DNA of 64,000 nucleotides, from the NCBI RefSeq assembly GCF_000002985.6, contig NC_003279.8, positions 5,456,001 through 5,520,000 of the forward strand, in the 5' to 3' direction. Shown here one piece after another: positions 9,950-22,600 of the stretch. Below the pieces are notes generated by a model. It was given only the letters and a program-made list of their open reading frames with translations. It was not told where the DNA came from and made no database searches. This stretch comes from Caenorhabditis elegans (taxonomy: Eukaryota; Nematoda; Chromadorea; Rhabditida; Rhabditidae). The translations under genes and the position numbers were made by a program. Within the stretch, counting starts at the first letter, position 1. Each line of letters opens with the position of its first letter.

Positions 9950-12900
9950 TCAGTCATCATCCTCGCTACTTGAGCTCTCATTGTCTCCTTGAGCTTTCGA
10001 GTCACCTGAAAAACCTTGAAGTTAGAAGTGACGCACCTTTTCTTCTATATTAGTCTTGTACCCTCTAATAGTAAATGCCAAAGTCGCACTTTGTTGAAAC
10101 TCTAGTAATTTTTTTTTGGTAAATTAAGCTTAAAAGATTTAACTTCAAATAGCCCTTGAATATGAAAAAAAAACACAAAAACACAAAACCGGTTTTTTCA
10201 ATGTTCGATTATTTTTATATAACAAATCGGACAATTAAAGCCTCTATTAGTCTTGCACCACTGGGGACCGATTAAAAAATATTCATTCAATAGTAATTCC
10301 CTCTATTTTGCATGCAATAATAATAAAGTGAATACAGGAAACTAATTTAATAAGTCATGAGATAGAGGTTTTTCGATTACTATAGGGTTAATGTAGCCAC
10401 AGAAAATTTGTCTGGGAAATGCGTAGTAAGTTGGAGTGGATGAAATTGTTCGGGATACTGTAATGGTACGATGGAGACTAAAACCACACAGAGACACCCA
10501 TCGCTATGAGACCTTTTGGGCTGAGATCAGATTTAAAAATCGCCGTTTTTATAATGTAACATTTAAAATTAAAAAATTAACCTTTCCCTCCTGCTGCTGC
10601 ACGTGAAGGCGATTTTTTCAATGGGCTATTTTGAGGATCCTGAAAAAATTCAATTATCAGAGTTAAACTTGAACAAAAGGAAGTCAGTTTACTATCGAAT
10701 TTCTGAACAGAACCTGTTTGAAGTTATGCAAGAATATGTCGTAAATCACGCTTGGGTTATGATAACTTTGAGTCCCACCACAAAAAAGAAGATGTTACAA
10801 GTATTTATCCTTGCTCATCTTTGAAAGGTGGCGTAGCAAAATATGAGACTCTGCTTTAAGACCCAAAATTGCCCGGAACTACCGAATTTCTTATGAGAAT
10901 TTTATGGCGGCTCAAAATTCTGAAAAAAAACCCTAATTTCAGCTTAAGTCTTAAAGGGTGTAGCAGCATTTGAGGGATTTTTTATAAGACGGAAGCACTT
11001 AAAACTGTGCATTTTTGTCATATTTTCATAGAATTTGCTTACTTTTCAAAATAAATGTACGAACATTCATAGGATGCGTTAAATTTTGCCATTTAAGGTT
11101 GAAGTTCTGAAATTTCCAAAAAAAAAATAAGTGCAAAACCACAGTTTGCCGTTTTTCCGGCAAATGCGGCAAATCGGCATTTGCCGGGTTGCCGGTAATT
11201 TTCAATTCCGGCAATTTGCCGATTTGCCGATTTGACGGAAAAATCGTTTGCCGCCCAACCCTGATACATATGTTAGTAATTTATTACGTGTTTTCCCAAC
11301 GGAACTTACATTTCCGGTCGATGGGTGCACAGATCTGTAACATATTTGTGCGCCCATCGACCAAAGAAGCACATCAATTAACAAAATACCACGTAACCAA
11401 TTTCAAAGACATGCATTAAAAAACTACAATAACATAAATACTTACTTCCGCAAATTGTGATTTTATGAAGTTCAAATTTGAGAATTGAGCAGAAAATAGG
11501 TCATTTTTTCCAAAACTTTGACCCGTCATATCTTTTTTTTTGATTAATTTTCAGATCGTCACATCACGAAATTTGGTAGTTTTGGGCCATTTGGGGACTA
11601 AAAATCAGAGTCTTAAGTGTCGCAACTCCACCTTTAATTATCATATGTTCTCTATTAGAGCTGCGTATTTAGTTTTACGGCGTATCTATTAGTGCGGCAC
11701 CCTAGCTGACCTTCCGAAAATTAGTGTGGCAGTCTCTAATAGTACGGCAGTATCTAACACTCCTTCTTTCGGTTGAGAAATCCACCTCAAATATTCTATT
11801 ACTTCAATGGTATTCTTGTTCATTCTTCGATCATTTCTTATAGATTTTTGTTCAAACATTGAATTTTAGTGTCTTTGGGAGGCAAAGTTACACTATTCCC
11901 ATGAATTTTCACACAAAATTAAATTTTATAAGGAAATTTTGAGGTTCTCGGCATTTGGAGGCAACTTCCTGCTAAATTATGGCAACTTCCTGCCAACAAT
12001 TTAGCAACTTATTTTAGTGGCACTAAATAAGTTGCCAGGTTGTTGGCAGGAAGTTGCCAAAGTGTGGCAGGAATTTGCCTCTGAATGCCGAGTTATTACT
12101 CTCGGAAATAGTTACCTCGAAATGAAAATTAGTTATCGAAAATTGGTGCGACAGTCTCTAGTATTAGCAATAGTGTGCAAGTCGCGGAGATCCCGGTAAC
12201 GGTAATATCCCCAACATCATACAAAATTTGCAAAAATAGAACAATGAAATATAACACAAAATTTTTCAAAATTTTTGTGGTGGCCTAGTGAAACTTAAAC
12301 TTTGAAATAAAACTGTCTTATTTGAAATTCTGGGAGTAATAATGGCAGACTCTTTGTAAATTATGAGTTATTGTAAACCTGCGTTGTGAGTGCAAATGTT
12401 TCACGCGTTGTATATTGAATGACTCCATCTTTTCGAAGATCATAGATTGCTGTTCTGTAAAATGTCCGAATCGTTTTCTCAGCTCCTTTATCCTTTGGTT
12501 GATCTTTTGCTTTCGCTTTTGTTATGGTCTTCCATTTTTCATCGATATATTTGAGAATAGCAAACCGCGTTGCACCTTCTGGATCATTCAATACTTTTAT
12601 CTCAACTATCATATCTTTGTACGTCAACCGTTTCGCGTGACTTCTAAAATAGTTAATTTTAAAAAATAAGACATTTTAATAACTTTGAATAGCCTCGAAT
12701 CAAGATACAGTGTTGGTCAAAAATTATCCACTGAAGTGGACATTCTAGTTTTTTGTTAATTTCGCAAATTTTTCAAATAAGCATAACCCCTCATATCAAA
12801 ACATTTGCAACTAACAAAATATAGCCCATCATTAGGTTTATTTGTTTTTGTATGTTTAAACTATTTACTAAAATCATGACTAGAAATAAAACGACATCTC

Positions 12901-13630
12901 GTGAGTCTGTTTTTCATGGAGCGACTGTAACTCAACTGTAACTGAAAAAAACTGAAATTAATGTTTTTCAATGTCTTACAAGACACTGTTCAGACAAAAT
13001 GTTTAAAAATCAGGTTACTTGGATCGAAAATATTTTTTATAATTCATACATGTAAAAACCAATTGACCTAAACATTGTCTATATTTAGTTAGGTAAGTGT
13101 TTTTGAATTACATTTTTAATTTCGGAGTTATACTTATTGTAAAATTTGCCAAATTATCAAAAAACAAAAAGTAGATATATGTATTTTGGCCACTACTGTA
13201 CATGCCTACGTGGGGACTTAATGGAGACTTTATGATGTTCTATACCTCATTACTAACCATAAGCCTATCAGAGCTGAAATTGTTTCGGTTTTTGTTTTGA
13301 AATAAGTTTAGTATTCTCTTTTCTCTGAATAAGTGAGCGAAGAAAGCAAAAGTACTGTAAAAATTTAACCGAGAGTGCAAAAAAATTTATATTTTTCAAG
13401 GTTCCAAAGCAGAATCATCGAAACTACTTTGAAACTCAGATGTTCCTCTTATTAATCAAGATTTTTGACAGTTAAGTTCAGTATTCAGTATAAATTTCCT
13501 TTTTGTGCGAAAAACAACATGCGGGTTTTTCAATGAATAACAAAACTTACTTCGTGGAACGAAGGATTGGAGGAATCATTGCAAATATAAAAAACCAAGA
13601 AAGTATTGAACACTTTTCGCTCCCCATCAT
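9950..13630 (-). CDS. H15 (linker-histone-like winged helix) protein, 152 aa
   Basis: Four exons join in frame: 13630-13551, 12643-12379, 10639-10582 and 10005-9950 (459 nt, ending TGA TGA). The central exon (SHAKRLTYKDMIVEIKVL, TRFAILKYI, TFYRTAIYDLRKDGVI) has the spacing of an H15 winged-helix domain, as in histone H1. The tail has basic/Ser patches (SPLKKSPSRAAAGGK) and ends SSSSEDDD. TTTTCAG six bases before the first ATG suggests trans-splicing. The first 17 residues are oddly hydrophobic (CSILSWFFIFAMIPP), so the internal Met at residue 18 may be the true start. The last exon overlaps the upstream part of the haspin-like reading frame, so an H15-kinase fusion in an intact relative is possible. 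Intron 1 carries a Tc1-like element and intron 2 a repeat cluster. Confidence 0.55.
10824..11635. mobile_element. Inverted-repeat element, AAAGGTGG ends
   Basis: The left end AAAGGTGGCGTAGC with GAGACTCTG, GACCC.AAAT.GCCC and GAACTACC.AATTTC is matched in reverse complement at the right end (AAAGGTGGAGTTGC, AAGACTCTG, AACTACCAAATTTCG). Arms of about 80 bp are imperfect. There is no ORF of transposase type. Inside, 11316-11331 and 11347-11362 form a 16-bp hairpin stem (GGTCGATGGG(T/C)GCACA). Confidence 0.7.
11946..12092. repeat. Foldback (long hairpin) element, about 147 bp
   Basis: Arms pair CTCGGCATT..GAGGCAA, GGCAACTTCCTGCCAACAA and AGCAACTTATTTAGTG-type blocks with their reverse complements (TTGTTGGCAGGAAGTTGCC, TTGCCTCTGAATGCCGAG). 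The loop is short. It lies inside intron 2 of the H15 gene and could form a cruciform or a dsRNA stem. Confidence 0.8.
12706..13200. mobile_element. Tc1-related non-autonomous element in intron 1
   Basis: The left end TACAGTGTTGGTCAAAAATT is followed by ATCCACT; the right end, in reverse complement, is TACAGTAGTGGCCAAAA. This is the Tc1 terminal pattern TACAGTGCTGGCCAAAAAG..ATCCACT, with TA at both edges. About 495 bp, no transposase frame. It lies in intron 1 (13550-12644) of the H15 gene. Confidence 0.8.
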
Positions 13631-15020
13631 CGTTTCCTGAAAATTGAAATTGTTAGATTTAAAAAACAAAAGCCAATAAAGTTAAACTATTTTAAGTATA
13701 AAAACACAAGATAGTTTTTCGCTACAAAATATTTTGTTTCCGCCTTTTTTGAAGCATTTAAAATTGGAAAATGTTCGTTTTTTCAGAATATTTTTTTTAT
13801 TTCAAATAAAAATTTCTGAAAAACTCAAAAATGCATAGCTTCATAGGTATTTTTCAATTTTGTGGAAAAATTTTGTTCAAAAACCAATGTTTCCAGATTT
13901 TACCGTTCCTCTATAGGAGCTGATTGAGCCGAGATTTTGAAGGTATAGTCCGAAAATCGTAAATTTTCGTCATTTTCGGGTAGTTTTAATTGAATTAAAA
14001 TCCTTCAGTTTGAACTGAAACTCTCAGCATTTCCTCTTCCATATCATCATAGGCTCGCTTGTAATAGATTCGCTTTTTTTTCAATTTTTTTGGGGTACTG
14101 TAGCGCCAAAATTACGAAAACTTTACGGAGCTTAGCGCAGTTTAAATGGTCTCAAGCTCGATTCAGATGAAAAGTCAATTTGCTGTTAAATTTGCGAGTT
14201 TTCAAGTTTTCAAGTCGATTATCGAAATCTTCGCCATTCACTGGTAACCCATATTTCAGCTCTCCAGCATCAAGAATACCAAAGCTCCTCCACAGTAGGA
14301 CACTATTCCTTCGCCTGCCTTGTGCTCGGGTGCCTGCTTTCAATGTACACGAGAACCTTATTTTCTGCATTCAGACTTTCAACAAAACCAATCGAAAATT
14401 CAACATTTAGATCAGCAAACACTAGAGTTCATGAAGGCATTAGGTAGGCACGAAGGCATAAAGAAATGCCTACTACGGAAACCTCAAACCCGAATGAAAT
14501 ATGAATGAAACGTACGATTTAATGCTAATATTGTCGTTTTGCAATCGCAATAAAAATAGTTATAAGAAATGAATTGTTTTGTTTGTGAGCTATTATCTTA
14601 CACGTAATCTCTCTAGCCATGGATTTTTTTAAAAGAAAACAATTAATTTATATGATGGTCACGTATTAATATAAATTTTAACTTCAAAATTCCATAGATT
14701 TCTTGGGATTTTATTTAATTATTCCAATTTTATTACTCTAGAACAATAATTTTGTGTGACACATCGACGTTTCTAATTTGAATTTCCTTGGTTTTTATTA
14801 GAACTGTGTAATAGTATATACTATATATCGTTTTTGCTATTTTTAATTCTTACTTGTTCTCGTGATTTACTAATATTTTAGTCAGATTTTACAAAAGGAA
14901 GTTGCTACAAGGAGCTGAAGTCTCTGGGATTTGCACAGAGCTTGGTTATTGTTTTTTTCTTTAAAAATTAAAAATTTTTGGATTCTTTTCAAAAATAAAA
15001 GTAAAAAATAATAATCTCCC

Positions 15021-15295
15021 CCACACACTGAAGTGGCCTAAAAAGGCGAGGCAATTATTGTGTGGATTTACGGGCAACGATGCTCCGGAGTAACGCGAGT
15101 GTACAACGGAGCGCGCTTGCACACGTAAACACACATATTAGCGGTAATTCAAATGGGAATTATTAAGAGCAATCGTTAATGAACGAAATAGAGTTATTGA
15201 GTGAATGGAACAGGCTGATCATGATTGGTGGCGAGTGGGTGAGCCAGACCAATCATACATCAGCAAAGTTGGGACGAGCGGGCTCAAAGGAGCCC
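15021..15295. ncRNA. Cluster of perfect hairpins, candidate structured RNA
   Basis: In a GC-richer patch five short inverted repeats follow one another. CCACACA (15021) pairs with TGTGTGG (15059). GTGTACAA (15099) pairs with TTGCACAC (15117), one mismatch. CGTT-AATG-AACG spans 15174-15185. ATGATTGGT (15231) pairs with ACCAATCAT (15248). GGGCTC-AAAG-GAGCCC spans 15280-15295. This regularity is more than I would expect by chance in this AT-rich DNA. No known RNA family motif was recognised, and the strand is not decided. A transposon-derived structured segment is the main alternative. Confidence 0.3.
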
Positions 15296-15842
15296 AAGTC
15301 ACAACAAATTAAAATAGACCTAGAAGATCAATTTCAGTATTGCTTTATAAAATTGCTTTATTTTCAAAATCAAGAATCATATTGAGCTTTTTCCATATCT
15401 AAAATCGGGGGAACAATTTCATCCAGGTCCCATTACACTGGGCTGATTTGCTCCAAGAATGAAATTTGTGAATTGCTTTGTCATCTCAACTGACTTCTTG
15501 TAAAACCATTTGTTTGCTCGATGTTAACTTCTCATCTCCTTCTGCTGATTTTGTCACTTTCTTTTGTAATTTTGGACAGTAGTTACTCATTATGGAATTC
15601 AAAAACCTATACTTTGATAAAGTGCACCAATGACATGTACAGGGAACAGTACTGAACGAATAAATCAACTACTCTTGGTCTCTGGGCTCGAATCGATTTG
15701 ACAATATCTACAGTACATGGTTCGGCAACCTTTGTAAATATTGATTGTGTTGACAGTAACCATCATGAAATTTTTCCCGGATTTTTTTCAGAACGCTCTA
15801 ATTGTTTTTACCCAGACGCGACATTTTGCAGCTTTTTCTCCA

Positions 15843-16175
15843 AAAATACGGTCTCCGGTCTCGACCCGACAATACTTTTGTCAAATTGAAAATGGTGTGC
15901 GCCTTTAAAGAATACTGTAATTTTAAACTTTTGTTTCTGCGGAATTATCGTCGATAACGAATAAAATTTCAGAGCTTTTCTCTCAATTTCTTAAAAATTT
16001 AAGTTTTGTTGTTAAATTTCAGTTTTTCAGTTTTTTAATGAATAAATATATTTTTATCGAAAAATTATGGCAAATCGTTGAAAAATGTCGCCGTGACAAA
16101 TGTTTGAAGCTACAGTACTCTTTAAAGGGACACTCATGTTCACATTTAACAAAAATATTGTCGTTTCGAGACGAA
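15843..16175. repeat. Palindromic dispersed repeat (GGTCTCGAC / TTTAAAG..TACTGTA family)
   Basis: The left arm has CGGTCTCGACCCGACAA, GTGTGCGCCTTTAAAG and TACTGTAATTTTAAAC. The right arm has the mirrored GCTACAGTACTCTTTAAAG, TTTAACAAAAATATTGTCG and TTTCGAGACG. The same family occurs at 24388-24665 and as partial copies elsewhere in the window. Confidence 0.8.
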
Positions 16176-16636
16176 TGGAGAAATTTTTAATTTTTAATGT
16201 TTTTCCGCCAATGCCTAACGAGACCTAAATTAGTTTGCACTTCGATTTCAAACGGCTAATTTCCCGTCCCAATATTAACAACAAATGCTGTTCCAATTTC
16301 AGAAAGACTATATCTAAACATGAATCTTCTATTCTGTTCGTTTACTTATTTCAAAAGTTGAAAAAAAAACCATCGGTTGCAAAACATTATTTTTATGAAA
16401 AACCGAAAAATGGTAAGACGATGAGATTTTTGAAAGAGAATGGTTTCGAGACTGACAGAGATAATGTAAGAATTGGTGGATAAATATAGAGGTAGGGGGA
16501 AAAACAGAAAAATGGATAAAAATGAAAACAAATTGAGATGGGTAACAAAAACAAATAACTGGTTTCAAGGCGGAAAGAGAAGCGAGAAACACGAACAATT
16601 GAGAGGTTAAGAGGGAGAAAAACAAAGAGCAAAACG

Positions 16637-19600
16637 TTAAAATGTGACATTGAGTTTTGCTTTTTTGGCTTTTGGTTCTAAACGAGTGATTTGTTGTACT
16701 CGTTCTGTCGTTTCAGCCAAATGATTTGCACGCATTTTCTTGTGATCGCTGATCAATGGGCGAACCCAATCGCCGTCGATAAGGGTCACTTGTCTGGAAA
16801 ATAGAATATAATTGTATTTTTTTAGTTTTAAATTGCTTCTAGTTTTCAATCAACTTTTGAATTATGTAGTCTTGGTTTTTTCTTAATTTTCTTGTATTTT
16901 TGCAAGATTCCCCGAAAAAAATCACATTTTTTACAAATATTTTCAAAAATCAATCAAATCAAGTTTTTCTCAAAATATTTGAAATATAAACGCTTGAAAC
17001 TTGACTTTTTAAAGCTTTAAATGCTTGAAAATGTTTGAAGATTTTTGCTTAAAATTCGATTCAAACATTTGGTAAAAAAAAAACGCCAAAAATTTCCGAT
17101 TTTCCGTTTCAAAAATAGTTTTTAAGTACGACATTTTTCAACCTTATCTTTTTTTGAAGTTTATAGTTAAAAACAACTTTTAAACCACTTTGAAGTGTTT
17201 GAAGAAACTCCTTTTAATTTTTTTTCAAGTTTGTAACTCAAAGTTTGAATTGGGATGGATCACGGAGAAAAACATAGAAAACTGATTTTTTAAAGAAAAA
17301 AAAACTTACAGCGCAAAGAGATCATTAGTCTTCATTAATTCAGAAAACACAATGTATGCAGGTTTTGATCTTGAGAGGCAAGACGATGGATGAATTTTCA
17401 GAGTAATCGCAGGATTAATCATTAATCGATATCGATCTTCCTGACGATCATATTCACAACTATTCAAGAACATTCCGAGAGCCAACGCTTTTCTGTATTT
17501 AAAAGAGAAAACTTTTTGATTGTGATTCAAATGCACTTTTTTACCTCATTTTCATAAAATCAGCTCCACACGTTGAGAATGTAACTTTCTGTTCAATTGC
17601 AATTTGTTTTAATTGTTCCTCAATCATTGAAGCTGTTTTCAAATGTTGTTCGTTGATCATATTATCATTGCAGAATTTCTGTAAATTTCTATGGGTGGTC
17701 CCAGACAAAGGTGTCAAATTTTCTTTTTTGTTGAAAATCGAACAACTAAAATTTCGCTTTTTCGAAAAATTCAAAATCTCTCAATATTAAATAAAAATAT
17801 TATTTTCCTTATCAAAATTAACATATTCTCGATAAATTTAATTTATCGACCTTCTGTAAATGTTTCTACTCATTAAAAAAAATCAATTTTCCAATTAAAA
17901 AATCGAAAATCTTCGTTTTTGTAGCTAATTTTTTTTTGATTTTCTCTGAAATAAAAACCGAAAAATTTGTTGGCTCTAAGAATACTGAATTTTATTAGAT
18001 TTGTACTTACCCTGATAGTTTGATTATATTCACGTTCCAATGATTTATTGGCCTTCCCGTATCTCGCATCAGATTCTGTTTTCTTGTTCAACTGAAAATT
18101 TTGAAACTTTTGGTAGAAGTTAAATTCAAAAAAGACTACAATAAACTTTTTTTCCGCGCCGTCAAGAAGGCATGCTTAATCTTGTGAAATTGCGATATAG
18201 TAAAAACCGGGAAGTGTTTTTTTTTTCGATTTATTTAAAAGTTAACTTTATTTTTCGTATTTCTCATGTAGAATTTTCGAATTTCAATCTTTAATAAGAA
18301 ACATACTCTATTTTTGTACCTACCTGATCAAAAAACTGATTAGTAACTAAAACAAGCTTGAGTAGCGTGATATGATCACCCTCTCTCGTTTCAAATCGTC
18401 TTCTAATTCTATCAACATCTGCATCACTTTTCGAGTCACCAGCTCCAGAAAATAGAGCATCTGTCTGCATTGCTGCAACAATTTTAATCGCTTCCATAAT
18501 ACATCCCTCCTTTTGAGCTTGGAATAGAATTCTGAATATCATATAATTATGAAATTATGTGAATATTTTTTAAAAGTATACCTTGCATGATCTGGTGGCA
18601 ATGGATACATACAGAATGCATCTCCCATCTCAGTGAGTGCGAATTTACTTCGATCCGAATTCACGGGACGAATTGCGCCGAGTGACTGAAAATAAATATT
18701 TCGTGATATTTCATAAGAAAACGAAATTTTTTGAAATTATTCTTGAAAGAGGTTTTCGTGTTAAATGATAGAAAATGATTGTAAAAAAGTATAAGATGTT
18801 TCTAATTTTTTTTTGTGATCTCTTTTTTTAATTTCGCAAAAAATGCTGCTTAGGATGAACTCACATTTTTTGGAGTTTTCAGACCAAATTCAATGGCGTT
18901 TCTCGGATTTTTTTAAATGTTAACTATTTAATAGAATCTAATTTTTTTACAAAAAAAATCTCATAAATTTTTTGACATGAATTACATTACAGCCAATGTT
19001 CTTTAAAAATTCACCGTAAGCTCCAACAAAGCAGCATTGATATTATCAGTTTCAGGAGGATCAATAAGTTTCAATCGATGCGGATTCTTCATTCCAAGCT
19101 TCATTAGTTCGAGGAATGTCGCTGATAAATTGCAACGTAGAATTTCTGGCATATTTTCTGCTTCGAATTTGTGGAAGTCTTCTCGGGAATACAGTCTGAA
19201 AGTTTTAGTAAATTTTTTCGAGTGTACAGTATATTTTATACTTCACTTTATTTTTTTTTATTTAACAGAAATAATAGATCATCTATAGTACTTTAAGTTT
19301 ATATTTTTCAAGAAAGGTGAGCGAGAAATTCTGGGAAACTCATAAATTTTTAAACAGTACACTTTTTTTTCTGAAAAATCACATTTAACATTTTAACTAG
19401 CAATGTACGAGTCAATTCACATAACATTTATACTAAATTTAAGATCGATTTTCTAATTTTTCCCTACTTTTTTAACAGTTTTTTGACGCTGAATTTATTC
19501 AACATTTCAGAATATTAAACAAAGGCCGAGAAGCTTGATTTTTATCAGAACAACGACACTTTTTACTGATAAGAAACTATAACTACGACATAGCTTCGAA

Positions 19601-22600
19601 AATTTAAGACTTTTGGTTTTAAAAATTGTTTAAATACCTATAACATTTGCCAGGTGCATCTCTTCCAGCTCTTCCAGCTCTTTGTTTGGCTTGAGCCTTA
19701 CTCACATTGTGAACTTTTAGAACATCGATACGATTAAAAGCTTCGAAACGTCTGAAATTTAAAGATATTTCTATAAAACTATTGAAAATTAATCTTACTT
19801 TGTTTTAACTTTACCCGAATCGATTACTACTCTAATTCCAGGAATTGTTACAGATGTTTCAGCAATATTTGTCGAGATGATTACTTTTCGGGCGCCCTAA
19901 AAGCCAAAAAATATTTATTAAAATATACATATTTTTTTTGATTTTTTTTGACAACAATTGATTTTTTCGGTCAAAAAAACGAACAGATAGAAATGTGAAT
20001 TTTAGTAAAATTTTTTGTGACAGCCCTGAACAAGGGTGTCTACATCGTCTGGAAAAAAATCGAGCAACGAAAATTTTAGATTTTTCGTCTTTTTTTCTTA
20101 TTTTCGATTTTCCAATTTTCTGGAAAAAACTAATTTTTACAATAATTAACAATAAATTAATTTGAAAAAAAAAACAACACCCTTGACCCTGAACCATACT
20201 TGTGGAGTTTTCCTAAAAGCTTCTTTCTGTTTCTCCGGTCGTAAAGCTGCATAAAGTGGAACTGGCATAAGAACATCAGCAGAAGCTGGAAGTGATCCAT
20301 TGAGCTCGGCGAGTTGAGATGCTACGGCTTCAATTTCTTCACTTCCTGTTAGGAAAACCAGAATATCGCGTCTGAAATATTTAATTTAATTTTTAAAGCT
20401 TATTCTGAAAAATCCTCACCCCTTGGGTTCTGTTAAATGAACATATTTCACACAGATAACTGCATTATACACATAATCCGTTGAAGAAAATGATTTATTG
20501 ATCTTCGGATTCACGTGGAAAACTTCAATTGGGAAGGTACGACCAGCAACCAATACTACCTTGGCATTGTTGAAATATGATTGGAATTTTTCTGCCTGAA
20601 AAAAGTTTATTTCCCTGATATACCATGAAAAATGGATAATTTTTGTTTTTCGAATCAAGAATGTCGCCGATATTTTTTTTGGATTGTCGGTGTTTTTAAG
20701 AGTAAATTGATGAATCGAGAGACAAAAAATAGGGGGACATTTTAAATTAAAAATTATAGATTTATCAAAAAAATAGGATAGAGAAAATAATTGAAAATAT
20801 GTAACAAATAAAGTTTTTTTTTCGATTTTCAGATAATAAATTTTACAAAACCGAAATTTTTGTTCCGAATGAAGGGCTGAAATATATCAAAATATTTTCA
20901 AATTGAAAAACAAATTTTCAAAGAATTAACCATAAAATTCAATTTTAATCAAATTGTGTGTATTTCGATGAAAAATTAAGTAAACTTATAATTATCTTTT
21001 AAAAAGGAAAATTACTAACATTTTAGGTATTTTGTTGAAAAATGGGCAATTTTTCTCCGAATAATTATTACCTGTAATGTAGCTGACATAATAATCAATC
21101 TTAGCGGGTTATTTGTTTCCCTTCTTTGATCCTGACATTGTCTCAGAATACACATAAGAACATCTGAATGTAGACTCCGTTCGTGTGCTTCATCAATGAT
21201 TACGCAAGAGTATTTATCGAGAAGAGGAGAGACAAGAGCTTTTCTGAAAACTTTCCGATTATCTAGGTGCAATTAGGAAAACGTGTAAAAGTCGAATTTA
21301 TTGAATACTCAAAATTGTCTAAATTCAGAAATACGAAAAAATTGTTCAGTATTAATAAATATTCAACTTTTAAAAAGTTGGCTTCCAATTCAAAAATTCG
21401 GCTATTCGACAATCAACATTTTAGAAAAAAAAATAATTTTTTTCTAGAAACTTATAGAAACTAATAGAAACATTCTTATATTTCATTTTAGGAATTGGAT
21501 TTTTTTTAATAAGTCAACAATTTTGCAATTGCCAATTTTAAAACAATTCGGAGCAAGGGTGTCATTCTTCGATTTTCCGATTTTTTATAGAAAAAGATTC
21601 AGAAAATTGACCATAAAATATGATTTTTTGCCTAACTTTGTTTATATTGATGAGCAAAAACATAAAAACTTCTTCGAAAAAGAAGATGAATGGCCAAAAT
21701 GTTAGGCTAATTTTTGAAAAATCGGAAAAATCTAAAAAATTTAAAAAAAACGAAAATTTTCAATTTTTCGATTTTTCAAAATTCGGAAAAACGAAAAATG
21801 TTCGTTTCTCGATTTTCTGAAAAATCGAAAAACCGAAACTTTTTTATTCGGAGAGATCACTCAAAATTGAGAAACGCGATTTTTAAGTTTAATTTCTCAT
21901 TCTTTCTCGATTTTTTCCCTTTTTCTTTTGCTATTTCTCGGTAATTCAAACCATTTTGGATTATTTGAAACAAAATTTTTATTGAATACATGCTACTTCA
22001 AACAAACCTTAATACAATTCCATCAGTCATATACTCGATCTTTGTTTTATGACAAGTTGCATTCTCGAATCGTACATGATATCCGACGATTCCACCAATA
22101 TTTGTTCCCATTTCAGTTGCCACTCGTGATGCTAGGGAAATAGCAGCCACTCGACGAGGTTGAGTTACGGCAATAGATCCGCTGTTGGCAATTCCAGCAC
22201 GTACGCAAAGCTGAAAAGTTGTTGAATAATTTATTTTCACTTTAGGACCATTGGCGCTGAAGAAATTTTTTTTCTGATTTTTCGGTTTTCTTTTCTTTGA
22301 GCAATTGCTTCGATTTTTGGTGTTTTTTCAGCCAATCCAAAAAAGAATTTTAAAAAAACTAATTTTTCGGTTTTTCGGTTTTTCCGGAGCACGACTTTTC
22401 GAGAATCAATGTACAAACCTGAGGTACTTGTGTGGATTTTCCTGATCCAGTTTCTCCAATTACAATAAGCGTTTCTTGTGATGCCAACTCATACATCAAT
22501 TGTTGTTCAACAGCATCAATTGGAAGTTGGGGTCTTGAAAACTTTTCGTAATTTGCTTCGAAATGTGGAGGCGATTGTTGAGACGAAGAATGCTTTCGAG

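Larger units (their letters stand above)
10037..12190. repeat. Composite repeat region in introns of the H15 gene
   Basis: Pieces with CTATTAGTCTTG(T/C)ACC and TCTAATAGTACGGCA motifs (10037-10262, 11651-11760, 12120-12180) flank a separate inverted-repeat element (10824-11635). This suggests an older element broken by a later insertion. 11018-11260 holds GGCAAAT..GCCG palindromic units like those at 3950-4130. The small exon 10639-10582 sits between the repeat pieces. Confidence 0.55.
13640..16636. other. Long gene-poor stretch between H15 gene and helicase
   Basis: About 3 kb without a convincing protein gene. It contains a GC-richer patch at 14200-14400 with short open frames on both strands, the hairpin cluster at 15021-15295 and a palindromic repeat at 15843-16175 (both listed separately). 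16350-16630 is purine-rich on the plus strand, close to the helicase 3' end. The promoter of the H15 gene should lie near 13640-14100. Confidence 0.45.

Noticed and set aside
14152-14410. Open frames on both strands in a GC-richer patch
   Set aside because: No start, splice or family evidence; composition alone is not enough. It may be a gene fragment.
16329-16650. Overlapping minus-strand frames rich in Phe/Ser/Leu
   Set aside because: Produced by a purine-rich plus strand; low complexity, just after the helicase stop.
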